Below, piece by piece: positions 33,992-48,400 of a stretch of 64,000 nucleotides of DNA. The number at the start of each line of letters is the position of its first letter. Within the stretch, counting starts at the first letter, position 1. A program made the position numbers and the translations under genes. The DNA lies in NCBI GenBank assembly GCA_013433145.1, contig CM024187.1, positions 3,612,826 through 3,676,825 of the forward strand, written 5' to 3'. The notes below the pieces were generated by a model that was not told where the DNA came from, searched no databases, and was given only the letters and a program-made list of their open reading frames with translations. Origin of the DNA: Ascaris suum. Lineage: Eukaryota; Nematoda; Chromadorea; Rhabditida; Ascarididae.

Positions 33992-34417
33992 GTGCCGGAA
34001 GTACCCTGTTTCTTGAAGACGAGAGACGAGACGAGAACTGGTTACTACAGTACTCAACGACGCGCAGAATCTTTGTTTGATTTTCGTGACGCTGAGCCCT
34101 TTTTAGCTGCTGAGTTCACTGTTGCAGCGCATTCAAACTGTCGACATCTAGCACATGAACGCAACGAAGCGGTCGGGCGTTCCAATTTTTTGTGCTTTCT
34201 GTTACGTAATGTGGGAGTTCCGGTTCCCCGACATATCAGTTGTGACGAAATTTATAGGTTAGGGAACTCTACTCGTCCTGTGTGTGAGTTCCAAAAATTT
34301 GATTTTATTCCCCGACGTCACCCAGTTCGCCCTCATAAATTATTTTCTCTAAAGGCGGTTCCAGGGTTAAACCCCGCTGATGACGAGATCTTTGGGCAGC
34401 TGTGTATACTTCAGTAG
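33992..34417 (+). CDS. Unrecognised 141-residue open frame
   Basis: This is the longest uninterrupted frame in the poorly resolved stretch 31.8–36.3 kb. It contains RHISCDEIYRLGNSTRPVCE and PRRHPVRPHKLFSLKAVPGL. The composition is protein-like and basic, and the first of these faintly recalls ORF1 proteins of LINE elements. No family can be named. A minus-strand frame at 33533–33186 is equally unrecognised. Confidence 0.22.
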   Translation: MPEVPCFLKTRDETRTGYYSTQRRAESLFDFRDAEPFLAAEFTVAAHSNCRHLAHERNEAVGRSNFLCFLLRNVGVPVPRHISCDEIYRLGNSTRPVCEFQKFDFIPRRHPVRPHKLFSLKAVPGLNPADDEIFGQLCILQ

Positions 34418-35274
34418 GCCGATCGGTCTCTCCTATAAGAATCCGGTTTCTCCTATGAGCCAAACCTCGCGTGAGTCGACTCGTAGCTGGGATGTCATGA
34501 CAGCATTACGGAAACATCGCTGTTTTTTTAACGCTGCCACAAGTCTCAAGTGTCCGTAACCTTCTATAGTTAGAGATGCAAGGATCATGAACTTTACTCT
34601 TCGAGCAAGGTGCGAAATGCTTTCGGTCATGAGGCAAGGCAGCGCCCCTCTTCATGAGCGCTGCCAAAAACATTCGTGGTAATGAAGCAGCGCTGATAAA
34701 AGCTACCCTCAAGGAGTCGGTAGAAGGCTCTTCTAGTCACTGGTTTCGACGGACTCCATATTAGAGTGTTATTACAATTGACACAGTTATGAAATTTGGT
34801 ATTATGAAGTGAATAAGGCGTTTTGGGCAACAGGTTTACACAGCACCATCGCTTCTGAAACATACCTGGAAGATGGCTCCGAATGTTTTTTTCACTCGTT
34901 TATCTTCTCACAAAAAGCAAAATTGTGCCCGCTGTGTAAGGAAGTTGAACTGACTTCCTTAATGGTTAGGTATAAGCAGGAAAACGAAACTGTTTGACCT
35001 TCACTTGCAAACAGCAACTTCTGGAACGTTCCTGGATAACATGAGGCTCCTATCTGCGATCCCACCCCCTGCAGTGCTGCAGTAACACACCGTGCATAAT
35101 CTAGATAGTTCGCGTCCTTTGTCGAGGTGCGTTTTACTTCACGAAGGTCGCACCTCTTAGCTACCATCGGATCGATCGGATTTCTCAGCTGAAATTTTGA
35201 AATATAGAGCGCCATCGTGCACCAGTACCATCAGTACCACCTCGGCAATCAAACACTCGACGAGTAAGTGGCAC

Positions 35275-35660
35275 GGCATTCAACTGCTGGTTGTACGGTA
35301 GTGGGTGAAGGCGCCTTGTTTAAATTTCCCGCGTTTTCGCTCGCCATCGCCATTGATGAGTTGTCGATTGATTGTCAGCGAGTGATGCCCATCCATTCGT
35401 TCAAATGCACTCGTAATTGCGCGCCGTGGCAGCTGAATGCTCGCTTTTGAGTCAGTGTGAAACAAAATGCGGAAAACGCACGCGACACTGACGGCGCAAG
35501 CGTCCATGACCCGAGCATGCAGTGGGTCCGGCGTAGGTGGTGCAGGCATCTCGCGATTTCGGCACCTCGAACGTCTCCTATCACCGCAGATTTGTCTTGT
35601 GCGGCGAATTTGTTTGGCTGGCATTGCATATCGACTCCGACGATTCATGGCGTATTTGAG
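35275..35660 (-). CDS. GC-rich segment with a 122-residue minus-strand frame, unrecognised
   Basis: The minus frame 35648–35280 starts MNRRSRYAMPAKQIRRTRQI and is arginine-rich. Plus-strand frames are open too, as expected from GC-rich DNA. It could be a small gene, a promoter island or a first exon. The sequence does not decide. Confidence 0.2.
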
Positions 35661-36374
35661 TCGCGCGAGTTTCTAATATTTTTTATTCGCATAAAGTTTT
35701 ATTTCAAGTTTGATGCATATATGCTGATTCTTAGAATGTTTCTGTAATGCGTCTGAAGAATAGTGAAGTTGATCTGAGTGATAATTTGTTCATTATGTGA
35801 GAAGGACATTGCTAAGGATCAATGGGAGAGTCAGAGTTTCAGCATATGGCCATTATTTATGAGGTCTTTTAGAGCCCAGAAGGAAAGTCACATTGCAAGA
35901 AAAGGCGCCAAACTTTTTAAGCGTTTTTTTTCCTTTCATGGTAGACATTTGCGAGTTGTCTTTCTCGTTTGAGACGCAGACATTACACTTGAACGAAGTG
36001 CACTACGACTCGTGATGGATAAATAGGTATCGTGATCGTTGGCCTTCAGATTCTAAACTTATTTCAGAACTGAAAGAGGCATCGTCAGACCTTCATATCT
36101 ATGCCTTGCTGAAATTGCTGACACGCTGGTGAAATGTAGAATGTGTGTTGTTGGCGATACAACAAACACTGATAACAAACATGTGATTTGCGAAACATAC
36201 ATATGCATAATTAGCGTGTGCCAGGTAGTGTTGATCGTAACGATTCGTTCTTTGGTCTTTTCGATTTTTCACATTCGCTGATGTGTTGTCGGGTATTTTG
36301 CACCAGTTGATTTAAAAAATCTTTGCAATGAAATATAAGTATTGCGATTCGTTTGTGTAGACGTGTCTTTACAG

Positions 36375-36473
36375 GTGTTGGCATTAACGATCTGGTCGGG
36401 GGTGCGGGACGAAGGCGTTGTCCGACAAGCGTTGTATAGGCGATGAGTTCGGATAAGAGGTTGCCGAGATTTG
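36375..36473 (+). CDS. SUZ12: Possible 5' UTR plus first coding exon (MSSDKRLPRF)
   Basis: After a TCTTTACAG acceptor, a leader runs to ATG 36443, which opens MSSDKRLPRF and splices at GTACGT in phase 1. The acceptor could be a trans-splice site or follow a non-coding exon. Assignment to SUZ12 is by position and phase with 37660–37716 only. Confidence 0.35.
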
Positions 36474-39400
36474 GTACGTCAATTTTTCACTTATATCGAC
36501 ATTGTTAAAATTGAACGGCGAATAGGAATCCTTTTTGAAGTTTTCAAATGAGTGTTTCACGTTGTTGTTTGATCAGAATGTTTCTTTTTTTTTTTTTTTT
36601 TCCCGACGCATTTGTGTTTGTTACTTGGGTTTACCTTTGTCAGTGATGTGATGACAGATTTTTGAAAAGATTCAAGGGAATTTTCGAATTCATTGCCTTA
36701 TGTTACTAAGCATTGGTAGTGACCTTAACTTATATTCATTTTATTGCTTTCATGTATAGCAAAATGTTTTGTGTAGATTCGCTTCGAGACTATATCTTGC
36801 ATTCCATTTTGGCATTAAAATAATGAAGGAATGAAAAGAACACACTTCAAAAGAAACTTCTGAAGTTGTTTGTGTTTTCTTTTCGATTGCTTGGACTCGC
36901 TCTATTCCTCTCACCTCGTCGTTGTCTTTTCGTTCATTTTCTGATTCCAAATTTCGAAGGTTATAGTGTGGAAGAATTTTAACGCGTTAAATGCATTCGT
37001 TCTTATCTATGTGTTCGTAACACTAAGTTGGCTTATATTTACGTTGTCTTAGTTCGAAGCTCATTTAATTTTGATGAAGGGAGAGGGGCTAATCTTTATG
37101 CCATCTATTTGTGCATGCTGTTGCGTTTGAATGTCAAGTGAATTCCTCATATCTTTAGTGATTGCCAAGCCGTTTTTTATTCTAGAGTAAAATTCCTTTG
37201 ATTTTTATTTTTAGCTTTTCGATCGGCAAATAGGGCGCCAAATCTTGTCCAAAAACGTGTTTCGACTGTGCGCTCTTCTGCGATCGCAAATTTCTCCTAT
37301 CGAACCAGGTAATCTTTATCATTTCGAGAATAAAGGCGCTTATGAAAAATAAGAAAGCAATGCGCATAATTATGCTATTAGTGGAAAGATAACAAGGAGT
37401 GGTGAGTGTTAGAAGGTTTTAACATCAGATATGAAGGAGAAGGTATGTAAAACTTTAAGAAGTGGTCGAGGATAGGCGATACCATCATAGGGTCTGACGG
37501 TCAAGTGGGAATCCACGGAAATACTTTGTATCCATGTGCGTTTAACTAACTCCGCTTAGACGCGACAGTGATAAACGAAGAAAATTTCCTTGAGAAGTAT
37601 ACAATGAAAGAAATGAATGAAAACTACATTAAACAGCTAGTAGCTACTTTTTTTTGCAGCTATAAAGGCGGTCGTTGCAACGCGCGCTCAAGCTTCTAGG
37701 AGGCGATTATCGACCGGTTAAAGAGAATTCATCATTTAAAAAAAAAGAGGTTTTTCCTGGCTGAAAGGATTCAAATATAGTGGAAGTGTGGGAAAATGCG
37801 TAGTGGTATGGTCAGGGAAACAAAGGTCGGAGCGCGAGTCCGGAAATTTTTGCTTCTTTGCCTATCTTCTCAACATTGATCATTGGAAGTATTGTAGGTG
37901 TGACATTTCGATTGGCCAGAAATACGTAGCGATAAGACCTTGCCAGCAATCATTATCCCACCTGTTCTTGTTTGAAAATTACATCTTTTAATGTGGTCTC
38001 TATTGGCAGTTGATTCATCCACTTCTTTCAAGCAAAATTCTTATGAGAGCAGTGGTGTAGAATTATATCTATGTGATCAAGTGCTCATATTTGGTTTCGC
38101 CTTGTTGATTTGTGCTTACGTTTGTGAGAAGGTATGATGATTGATGTTATCTTTCATGGATTCATTGCTATGCATCTTTTCGGGTAAATCACTACTGCTT
38201 TTAGTTTTAATAATGGCAAAGTTAAAGGCAAGTCCTCAATCGTAAATTTTCCTGCGGTTTGCATGATCATGCGCTCGTGTTCCTTTTCCTTTTGATGGCT
38301 TACCCTCACATTCATGACACGATGCTTGAAAGAACAGCACAGGACAGAAGGTTGTGTGCTGTGAGATCGCGAATTCTTGGTTCATGACATCAGGATTTAG
38401 AATGTTACCTTTCTTTGTTAATGTGTTATCTGTCTCTTCCCTTTTCAGTTGCTACTTTCATCGGTTGCATCGTGTTATGGATTCCCTCACTGTTGTACCT
38501 TTAACACTGCTATGCTGAAGCAGCAGAGCTAAATGAGATTTTTTTGTGCTGAGGACACTGCTGCTCGATTGAGCGAATTGCGATGTTTTATTGAAGCGGC
38601 GTTCTGAGAGTTGAGGTCGTCAAATCCCAATAGTTACCTCTTTCAGTCGGTTCCACTTGTGCTTATATCGTATGCCTTCCATCTATACTTATAACTTATA
38701 CATGTAAATAATTATGCATTTCCTTCCAGAAATTTTTTCATTTTCTACGTCTAATCTTAATAATTCGTATAACTTCTGCATTGTTTTATGTCATGTTAAT
38801 GTAGGTATAGACTGAGAGACATCTTGTAAAGCAACGCTGTCAACAAATGCAGTACAGTGTTCCATATATTTTGCTTTCTTGTGTGATCCCTAGATAACAT
38901 TTTTTTTTTGTTCCTCGGCCTATTTTGGAACTAGGGCATATAGTGTGGTTAACCAGGCGTGGGTTACTCGACTCTTTATGTCATCGATAAGGTTTTCGGA
39001 TAATTGGTTCATTCCTGACTGAGTCACGAATGTTACAGAAGAAGCGACGGCAGCCTGATGATGTTCAAGAAGACGCGCTACTCACCAGAAGTGCCGGTGC
39101 GTCGTAAGCGACATGCAGGGGCGACCACGTTCATTTCGTCGGATATCGCGGAGGAAGAGCACTCGAAAGGTTGTTTTTTTTTGCGTTCGTTGCGACGTTT
39201 TCGTTGATCTTCGCAATGTTCATTGCTAAATGTAAGAATTTCGCATGTTTAGCGCCAACTAGTTTGATGTGTTAACAAAGACTCAAAGCTTGCTTAGTGC
39301 TTGCAGAATGCGTTTCACAACGACGCATTATGAGCACCTAACAATTGCTTATGAATTCTGAAACGTTGTGTGGCTTGAAAGAAATAGGTGGTTTAGGTCG

Positions 39401-42400
39401 AGGGTCATTCAGTGGCAACTTTTTTAAAATGAATTGCAGGTGGCTAAAAAATAGCATCAATTGAATCGATGGGTGCATTCTTGCCAAGAGTGCAGCTTTA
39501 TGGGTTGTTAGAAAAGTCGAGTTGGCCCCCGTCTAAGGAAATTTTATGCGGTGGTACTTTGAGGGTTTCACTTACAGGGAGTGAGCTTTCCGAGTATATA
39601 TGCTATTTGTTTTGTCAACAGCTCTCAGTTACATTTGAGCATATTTCATTTTTTGCTTGGCCTGTTTGTAGTATATGTTATCGATCGAATGTATTTGTTT
39701 TTAAGAGAGTGAAGAAAGTTCGAACGAGCGAGAAGACTCTCCCGAGTTGATAGCACAGTTGGGACTGCCTTCAGCCGCTAAAAGACCTTGCCTTCTGGCG
39801 GCGGAGGAGCTCTGTGATGATATGAAGGTCATTTTTGAGCGTTTTTCTTTCGATCCTTATTTGCATGCATTCCTGCGACAAATATATAACACAGCATTGA
39901 ATTATTCATTGTCTAATTTTGCTCTGGAACATTTGCGAATATATTTGTCGTGTTTGGTTAGGTGCATGACCGTCTTATACAAAAGACTTTCTGGGGGTCT
40001 GGTGAAAAGGAGAGCTCATTCTGAACGAAAGGTCGTATTCGAAATGCCTTCTTAAAACCTCAAAGTTTCACAGAGTCCAGTGTCTTGTTGGGCATATGAA
40101 TAATGCACGAATATTACTAAGTGATTAAAGGAGAGAAGCAGAGCAATGTAAAGTGCAGGTCTTGCTGAATATAAAGCGGGTCAGAAAGTAGCGTCTCAAA
40201 AGTTTCTACTACACGATTGTGTGCTAGCGTGGAGTTTTTCTTATCGGTGAGATCTCTTCCCTCTCTCGGAATGCTGTATTTTTTTCATCTGAAGTGGCAA
40301 CTCTAGAAACAAGATTGCCCATCTGTTCAATATGAAAACTTGCTATTATGAGAGTTTTTTCGGCGTTTAGCAGATTTTCTCCTCGAAAGTAGTTTATCCC
40401 TTAGAAGTGCACTCCATTAAACTGTCGCTGTACTGGGGATTTATATGGTTCTTCAAAATGTGCGTTTTTTTTTCTTACTAGCAAAGAAAGTTTTGCATTT
40501 GATTCGGAACATCGCGAACTTTGTATATGCGAAGTGCGGTAGCAATGAGCTTAAACTCTATGGAATAACTAAATCCTTTGATGTTGTGGGCTGCATTTTT
40601 CTATGGCGCACTTATGGCCATATGATGTATTTCAGGGAAGGTCGTAGGAGGTGGATTTGCTAATGAGTCGGATTGTTGAATTTTTGTATGAATTTTGTTA
40701 TTCGTATGTGCAGTGAAAATTATTCTTACCTACGCGGCGCTCAGGTAATAGCATACTTCGGGTTGTAAACTCGTGTCAGCTGGTTAGAAGCATTAATCTT
40801 TGAATGACCTTCTGGTCTATTACGATGAAATAACAGATCTTGTTCGATACTCGTTTATTCTGTAAGCGATCGTTTGGCTTCAGGAAGAAGTGCAATCAGA
40901 GGTGAGCGACGAGACCACTGGCCCAAAAAATCCCGAGACCGCAATCGAATGGCAGTTCAAAAGTGCTTTATTTTGGTTTCGTTTTTAATGTTGCTTTTGA
41001 ATGTTGAATTCTTAACACTATGAAAAATTTTCTGATATTCTGTTGTCTCGGATCCTTGCGCTGGAAACCGAACGAAGGTACAAGGTGATGGTAGCGTGGA
41101 TTTGGAGGTTTTTTTTATTTTGCAATTTTTTTGGGAAGAGAATCAATATTCGGAAATTGTGAATGGACGGTTTTTTAACTCACGAATGTGCTTTCAGGAG
41201 CGATTCGTTTGTACCGATACATGGCATTGGCGGATGGTGATGCGCTGCGACCAGTTTATAGACCATTTTTGAAACGCAATCTCTCTTATATGAAAAATAC
41301 AAATGTTCGTTTTGCATTATTTGTGAAATGTCGCGTTAATCTCATATGAATGCTACTCGAAAAGCTTCTGCTTTTGCTGACTGTGCTAACGCTCGTTTAA
41401 TCGCCTTATCAGCCTTCGTGGATCCGTCGCATTAGTCTTCCATGCTATATTCTTCGAGGTTTTCTTACTGGAAATGATCAGAGATGTTATGCTAAAGTTT
41501 TCACTCCACAGTGTTTTTTTTTTTTTTTCATTTCAACTGAAGCTCACCCTTAGTGATTTTTTTTTCTTTCATTATAACTGAAATAATGTTCTTGGTTGCA
41601 TATATTGAATTGGGATATGTATAAAACCACTGCGCACTGGGGGTCGTTGTAATGCTTGCCGATTACTGAGCGGACAACGTCGCGTTTGCGCTGTCCTTGC
41701 TTTATGCAAAAAAAGGTCAGGCGAAAACTGACGCATATGCAGAAGGTCCAAGCGAAACGAAGGGTTGAGGGCAGTTTACAAACGCAAGAGAAAAGTGGTC
41801 AGGATGCAGCTTACTCAGAAATGTAATAAAAGATGAAACTGAAAAGAACCTTCCAAGAGGTTTAAGTGGTATCGTTTAAACCCTTGAAAAAAAAAAAAAA
41901 ACCCAGTAAAACCTCTTAGTTCACTCTCAAGTAATGTTGTCCAAGAGTTGTGACTTTGCAGTCGGAGAAATATCTGTTGTAGACGTAGGAAGGTGAGGGG
42001 ATAAGAATCGAAGTTTCTTGTTCACACCGGTTTCTAGTTCCCGAATGAGAGTATTTTGGCATAAATATTAATGCTGTTGCATATCACGAACTGTTTTAGT
42101 TCGCTGTCGAATCTGCGATGACGACAGTGACAGAAAAACCACAGAGAGACGTCCGTTTGCGAAGGGCGCATTTTGTTTCATTGGAGCAGAAGAAAGATAT
42201 TAAATCTGTCGTAAATTTCCTTCATTCGAGAGTGGTATGTCGTTCATTTCCATTAGGGAAACAATTGTAAATTGTTTGCTGTCATAAATTCTTGGCACGG
42301 CCGTCGCCCTTTTCGGAGAATGGGGAAGGAGAGGATTATCTTCTTTCCACCTTGAACGATTAGACGTAGATTATGAAAGAAAATGAGAGAAAAAATTTCC

Positions 42401-45400
42401 AAAGTAGATTTTTGCGTGTTTATTAAATTCGCCACATTGATAGTTGCATTTGATCTGTGGCATGTTTTTTCACAGATCACACCCACTTTAGATTTTCTTT
42501 GTCCACCGCCGCCGCTTCCCTTCTTTTCTGCTCGACATGCAGTGATCACTGCTTATTTTTGCACTAGCTGCAAATCAGATTTCAACTGATTGTTGACTGT
42601 AGCTGTTGATGATGACTTAATATAGTAGACTTTGAGTGTGACAGGTTTCAACTTCGTCTTGAAACCGCATGTATGTTTAAATAAAAGGGGATTTGAAGGG
42701 CTCGCGAAGTTCGTCAGTCAGTAATTCGCCAACGAAAGAGGAATGGAAACACACGAAACGTGCCCGTCGTTGTTGCTGCTAGAAGGTCGGTGAATGGGCC
42801 GGAACACGTTGGCACAAGAGAGCGAGGAAAGCATGCGAACTGCTCCCATTCAGCTTCTGTCATGAGATTCGTCAATGTTCGTAACAATGAGTTGCCCGGT
42901 AATAGCTTTTACTGCATCTATATCGTGTTCACGAATTATGGGTCGTTTTATTGTAAGGGTTTTGGATTGTGCTGATGATAGCGTCATTACGTCTTTATCA
43001 GCGTTATCACATGTGTTTTTATTGTTTTCGCTTTGTAAAATCAAAGGGGAGAAGAGAGCTGATTTGATTGCCGCTTTTTATGTTTTTCCCACTTAGTATT
43101 TTCACTTTTATGCAGCGTCACAATGGTTGACCATTTTTTCAGCCATTTCGGTTCATAGAGCCATCATTGTTATATTGCTCCATTAAACTTTATTAAGTAA
43201 GTAGAAATTAAGAAAACTATTTGCAGTAAGTATAAAGTTTTGTGAGAAGACACTAGGTTGCTTCAAGTTCTTTTCTTCTTTTTTTTTTCAGGAAGTCGTC
43301 ATGCAATGATCACCGTTTATCTCTGTACTGAAATCGATGGAAGGTTCAATGAGATCGTAAGTGTTTACTTCTTGAGGCATTCAATATCTGTCATGTGCTT
43401 TTCTTATCCGATCACATAGGCTTCGACGTGTAATACAAGAAAATAACAGATCGTGGTAGCCGGTAAAATGCATATCGGGAATTAATACTTAGTGTTTTTC
43501 GATCAAACAACATTCAGTGTTAGGTGCGTTGTTTCAGCCAGCTGAAGTCTGAGCGCAAAACATACGATTCGGCTGCGTGCTGTTTCAGTGGCTAATGATC
43601 ACCTGCCGCGTTTTAGGTGAGAGTGCCATCGGCGACTGTGCAAATGCCTGTCAACAATCGCAGTACGCCAGTGAACATCGATCTTCCCTAGGAATTGGAT
43701 GCTCGCTAGACGTCGTTGGTAAAGAAGGTGCGCTTAAACAGATTTCATGCGGATTACCTCAGCGTTTCGCTGTTGGTGGGGAACTTCTGTTTCGATGTTC
43801 TTTGTGAAGCCCGTTCGGAAGTGCATACTGCCAGCCAGTCGATTTTAATGTAAATCCCGTTTGTTCATGGCGTTTTTGAACTGATTTGATGCTGAGAAGG
43901 AGTCATTGTTTTTCGGTTGTTGCCGTTGTTGAGGAGTATTTATAGCAATCCGCACTGTGAAAGGTAATTATTCCAGACTCGAGGAAGTCTTTATTTGAAG
44001 ATAGGTGGCTACGTGGAAAAGCTAAGACATTTCGAGTTTTTGTTAAAACGTCCATCTTTATTTCCGGATTTTTTTTCAGGAACGATTACGTAATAATTCG
44101 CGTAACATTTTCTGGTGAGGAAGATGCGCGAGTATTTGGAGGCAGAACTCTTCGCGGTGTTCCATCAAGACAGGCTGGCAAAGCCGAAGTCAAGGTGCGT
44201 TGATTAAGCACTCTCGTAATCTGAGGCGTTGAATGAATAGTTGATGGGTTCAGGTCATTTACGAGCGTCGATGAAATCTCATCTTCGCCTATTTTCGCAT
44301 CGCAGATATGGACTGAGGTGAAATGGCGGCCCTGCTACAGTCGCTTCTGTGCGGGCAGGATCTCCCACAATCCCTTCGGATGTGCAGGACTCGGCGAGCG
44401 GTGGGGTGGGGAAGTGATCATGTGATAGCCCTATGCCAGAGGGAAAATTTGGTCAGGAAGACTGAACTGCGTGTGAGGCTGACGTTCACAAATGTTCTTG
44501 CATTCAGGCTGCCGATCCTATAGATGGATTATCACCACTGCGGGATTGGGAGGAGACGTTAGCCTTATCTTTTCTACATTCTGCCGGATGAAGCACCACT
44601 TCTCTCTGATTGAGAGCAGTCTCGCAGTTACAAGGTGTAACTGACTGTATGTGCACTCTATGCACTCTACTTACGACATAATTAGCTAGTAGTGTTGATG
44701 TGTCGTTGTGTAGCACACCGTTTCTCTCCACCATAAAGTTGCGGCAATGATGCTTGTAGAATCTGACGTAAGAATGGGTATTTCGAGATGCACGAAACTT
44801 GTCGTGATGCGTGAGAGGAGTGCATGGAGTTTTTGTTCTCCACCACTGCGATGGAAGTGGCTGGCCCACTTATCCTTTATTAACTTTGAAGTCAGTCAAA
44901 TTTTTGGCATTAGTCGTTGTCTTCTTCATATCTGCTGCAGTTTTCCTGCTTTCTTTGGGCTGAAAATAGGGAAGGAGTGTTTGAGAGGTTGGCCGAAGTT
45001 TTCACTCTTTCAGCGGCATGTAACTTTCTTCTTCTCTTCTTTCCTCTCATCCCTTTAGTTTTGTTTTAGTGTGCTGTATTTCTGTCCAGTTTTGTTCTGT
45101 TTAATAGCCCGTGCCCTCTGCGCCATCCTGCAATTGTCACCGTTCCTGTGATTACAAATGCACTGAGCAGTTCTTGATATCCGGCGGCTGACAAAACATC
45201 TCTTAAAGATAGGTTACAGCAGTGGAGAAACTTCATTTCTTCAAAAATCACCACCTAATGCTCTCCATAACTCGCTCAAGAATAGTACCACTATAGAAGC
45301 ATCTGAAACCTGAGGAATCTCTGCAGCTCAAGGAACGTGAGGAAATTCTCAGTCTCCTCTCATGATATAGTATCCACGAGCATTGTTCAGTCTTCTCTCA

Positions 45401-48400
45401 AATAGTATCCTTTTCGATTGAGAATGTGTCACTGATTGTGGTTTTTTTTTTCAGGTGACACGTCGGAGTGTTTGCAATTCGCCATCGAAAAAGCTAAGCG
45501 AAAATGAGGAGGCGACAACAGTGTTTGGTGCGCGTTGTATATGTCATAGGCAGTGGGAAGCACTCCCCGGTATCATCTACGGCGGTACGGATCATCTACA
45601 ACGCTCAAGCAGTCAACCTCGTGTCAGTTCATACAAGTGATCGATATTTCTTGCGTTTAGTAGTATGAGTGGGATGGGATTCAATCACCAATAATGAATC
45701 TAAACTGACTTCACCGTTTGTTGTTGATTTGCATGTTATGACATGGTATTGCACTTAGTTCCGTTTATATTCAAAAAGTATTACGAAGTCTCCATCGTGC
45801 TCGTAGTGGAACGGTTGAAGTACAGGGGAATATCAATGGATATGCTAATATTTGATTAATCATGTTGGCTTCGTTGTTAAGAATCCTTCGTAAACCAACT
45901 TCGTATATTGAATCTGCTCCCAGTTTAAGGACCCTTTCGTTTCCGATGAACAAGTCTACTCATTGCAACAGCGATCGCTTTAAAGTAGTTTTCTGACAGC
46001 AGGCACCGCGCTTCTTTCGTTTATTTTGACTCCTTGCAGGCCGGAATCTCTTCTTGGAATCAATGACAATTGGCGGCGCGATGGTTCACTTGCGAAAAAG
46101 ATTGTTGAACTGGGGAAGGTATGGGGACGTGTTTTGTTCTTTTCTTGGGATCGTTTCTGAAGCTGTCGAAGACCATTGTTGCTTTAGCGGTAGGATTGTT
46201 GCTGTCGAGGACTTGAGCTGCCGAAATGCTACTATTTATTAGTTGCGTTCGAAGAAGCAAAGCCTTAGGACATTTCAGGTGGTCTGAGTTTTTGATAAAA
46301 AATATATTCTGTTGTCATCACTTACTATGATTTTCGCAGTTCCGATGACGTCATTTGAAGCACGTGAGCGGAAGAAAAAACAAAAAGGGGGCAAACCTCC
46401 ACTATTTTTATTTATTTTTCATTCTTTTGCCGTCTGCGTTTCTGCGCGCCTTTTTTGCATACTCCAGACTTTATAAGAAGGGAACCACCCTCACTTGCTC
46501 TTTTTTTCGTGTTACGTGGAACAGTTGCAGGAGTTTTGTTGCAAAGTCGTAATTCAGGTGACATTGCACTTTAACTATCCGTGAGGAGTGGTAGATGAAT
46601 GTGGTGCGGTTTTCATACTTCTCTGCTTAAGATGGTTGATATATTTCTGTCAAATTGCATTTATTGTCAAAGTGGTTCAAGGTACATTTTTTGCAGAAAG
46701 TGCATCAGAGTCCATTCGTGCACATGTCGATAATGCAAGACTGTGGTGGGGAGACCAGCTCATCAGAAGATGACGATGAGACGAAAAGCTGTTCAAGTCG
46801 GTCTTTTCATTTGTATTTGATATTAATATGGTGGAAACGGTTGATCGTTACGCATCCAGTCAAGGCTTGTTGCAGTGATAAGTGTGAGTATAAAAACGTA
46901 CAGCATTTCAAAGTGACAGCGGAAAAGTAATATCCTGATGGCCTGGTGGTACTAATTTGTTGTGAAGAGAAAAATTTCATGGCTTAGCAAAAATATCCAA
47001 TAAATGATTAGCAACGATGCTCACTGTAGCTCAAGATCTAGGATGTCTAGTTGAAATCCATAAAGTTCACTAATGTGTTCCGAGTAGTGCCTGTCGTTGA
47101 TGTTCTAAGTGTGCAAAGTCTCTTAGTTTTTTAGGTGCAGATGTGAATGCTTTTAGTGGCTTGTTGGTTTTTTAAGACCACTGTTCTGATGGTATGTGTC
47201 ACAACTCTGTGGTATTTTTTCAATAATTCATTTTAGGTGAATCGTCATCGTTGCCCATTCGCCGTGATGAAGCAACGCATGTAGTCACAAATGCGAAAGC
47301 ATGCACCAGCGAGAAGCAATGAGTACAACTACAGAAGATGATGTACTTTCATTTTTCTTTTTTTTTGTGAAGAAATTTATTGATGCCTTCAAATTTGTTG
47401 TTATGCAACTCTCGATTTTAAGCAATACTTTTTGTGCCCTGGTATACGTTACTTCAGTAGTGTATCTTAAGAATTTCGACGACAAGAAAGTGGAAATGAG
47501 CTAGCGCAAAGACGGTGAGGTGGATCAGGTGAGAGGAAGAGTGCGGTGGTGGTTAAGTGAGGCAGCGGGGACAGATGGGAAGGTATTTGAGACCTGTCGC
47601 TACGCATGGTTGGTTTTGAGAAACTGGAAGATTTGAGTACATAAGGTATATGAATGGTTATTAGCATGTCATAAATAATAGTGAGATGATATGGGAGGTC
47701 GTTAGAATAAATGGTGAGCACTTCGAAATGTAAGTAATGGTAATTCATGAATACATTAAGATGAATGGTGCCAAAAAGCAACCTCGAAGTGCTCATCGTG
47801 GTAACCTGCGTTGAGGAGGCAAGTGTTATACTTTTTAATGGTGACGATATGTTTTGCTGAGTGTAGTTGTTGATTCTGTACCAAAGGATATTGATTGCAT
47901 TCCATTGTTTTTTCTTCCATTTCCTCATTGAGCTATCTTATCCAGGACTTGGACGATTACATGAAAGCTGATACAAGTACGAGATGTCGTTGCAGTTCCC
48001 GAAACAGATTTGGTATGCTATTTATCTGTTGATCTGCATAGTTTTATATTATTTATAAATAGTATTAGGTATGGGACGTGAGGCAACTCTTTTGGTTGGG
48101 AGGGGGGGGGGGGGGGGAGGGAGTAGTTAGAGGATTGAAAAACAAACCGGTCCTGAATTGGATGATTTGAAGTTTGGTCGAACTAAGGCTAGAGTTGAGG
48201 TGAGAGAGAGGAGGGTGAGGGGGGGCTGCAGTCGAGCAAATGAAAACTGCGTTATCCGGTGATGTTTGCCATATTTGATACCATCAACAGTCATGACCTG
48301 CGTGACTTTATGTTATCATGTCGATTGCACGTTAATTTCATCGCAACGATAATTGCAAATAGAAGTATTCCTATGTTGGGTAATGTTTTAGCTATCGTTA

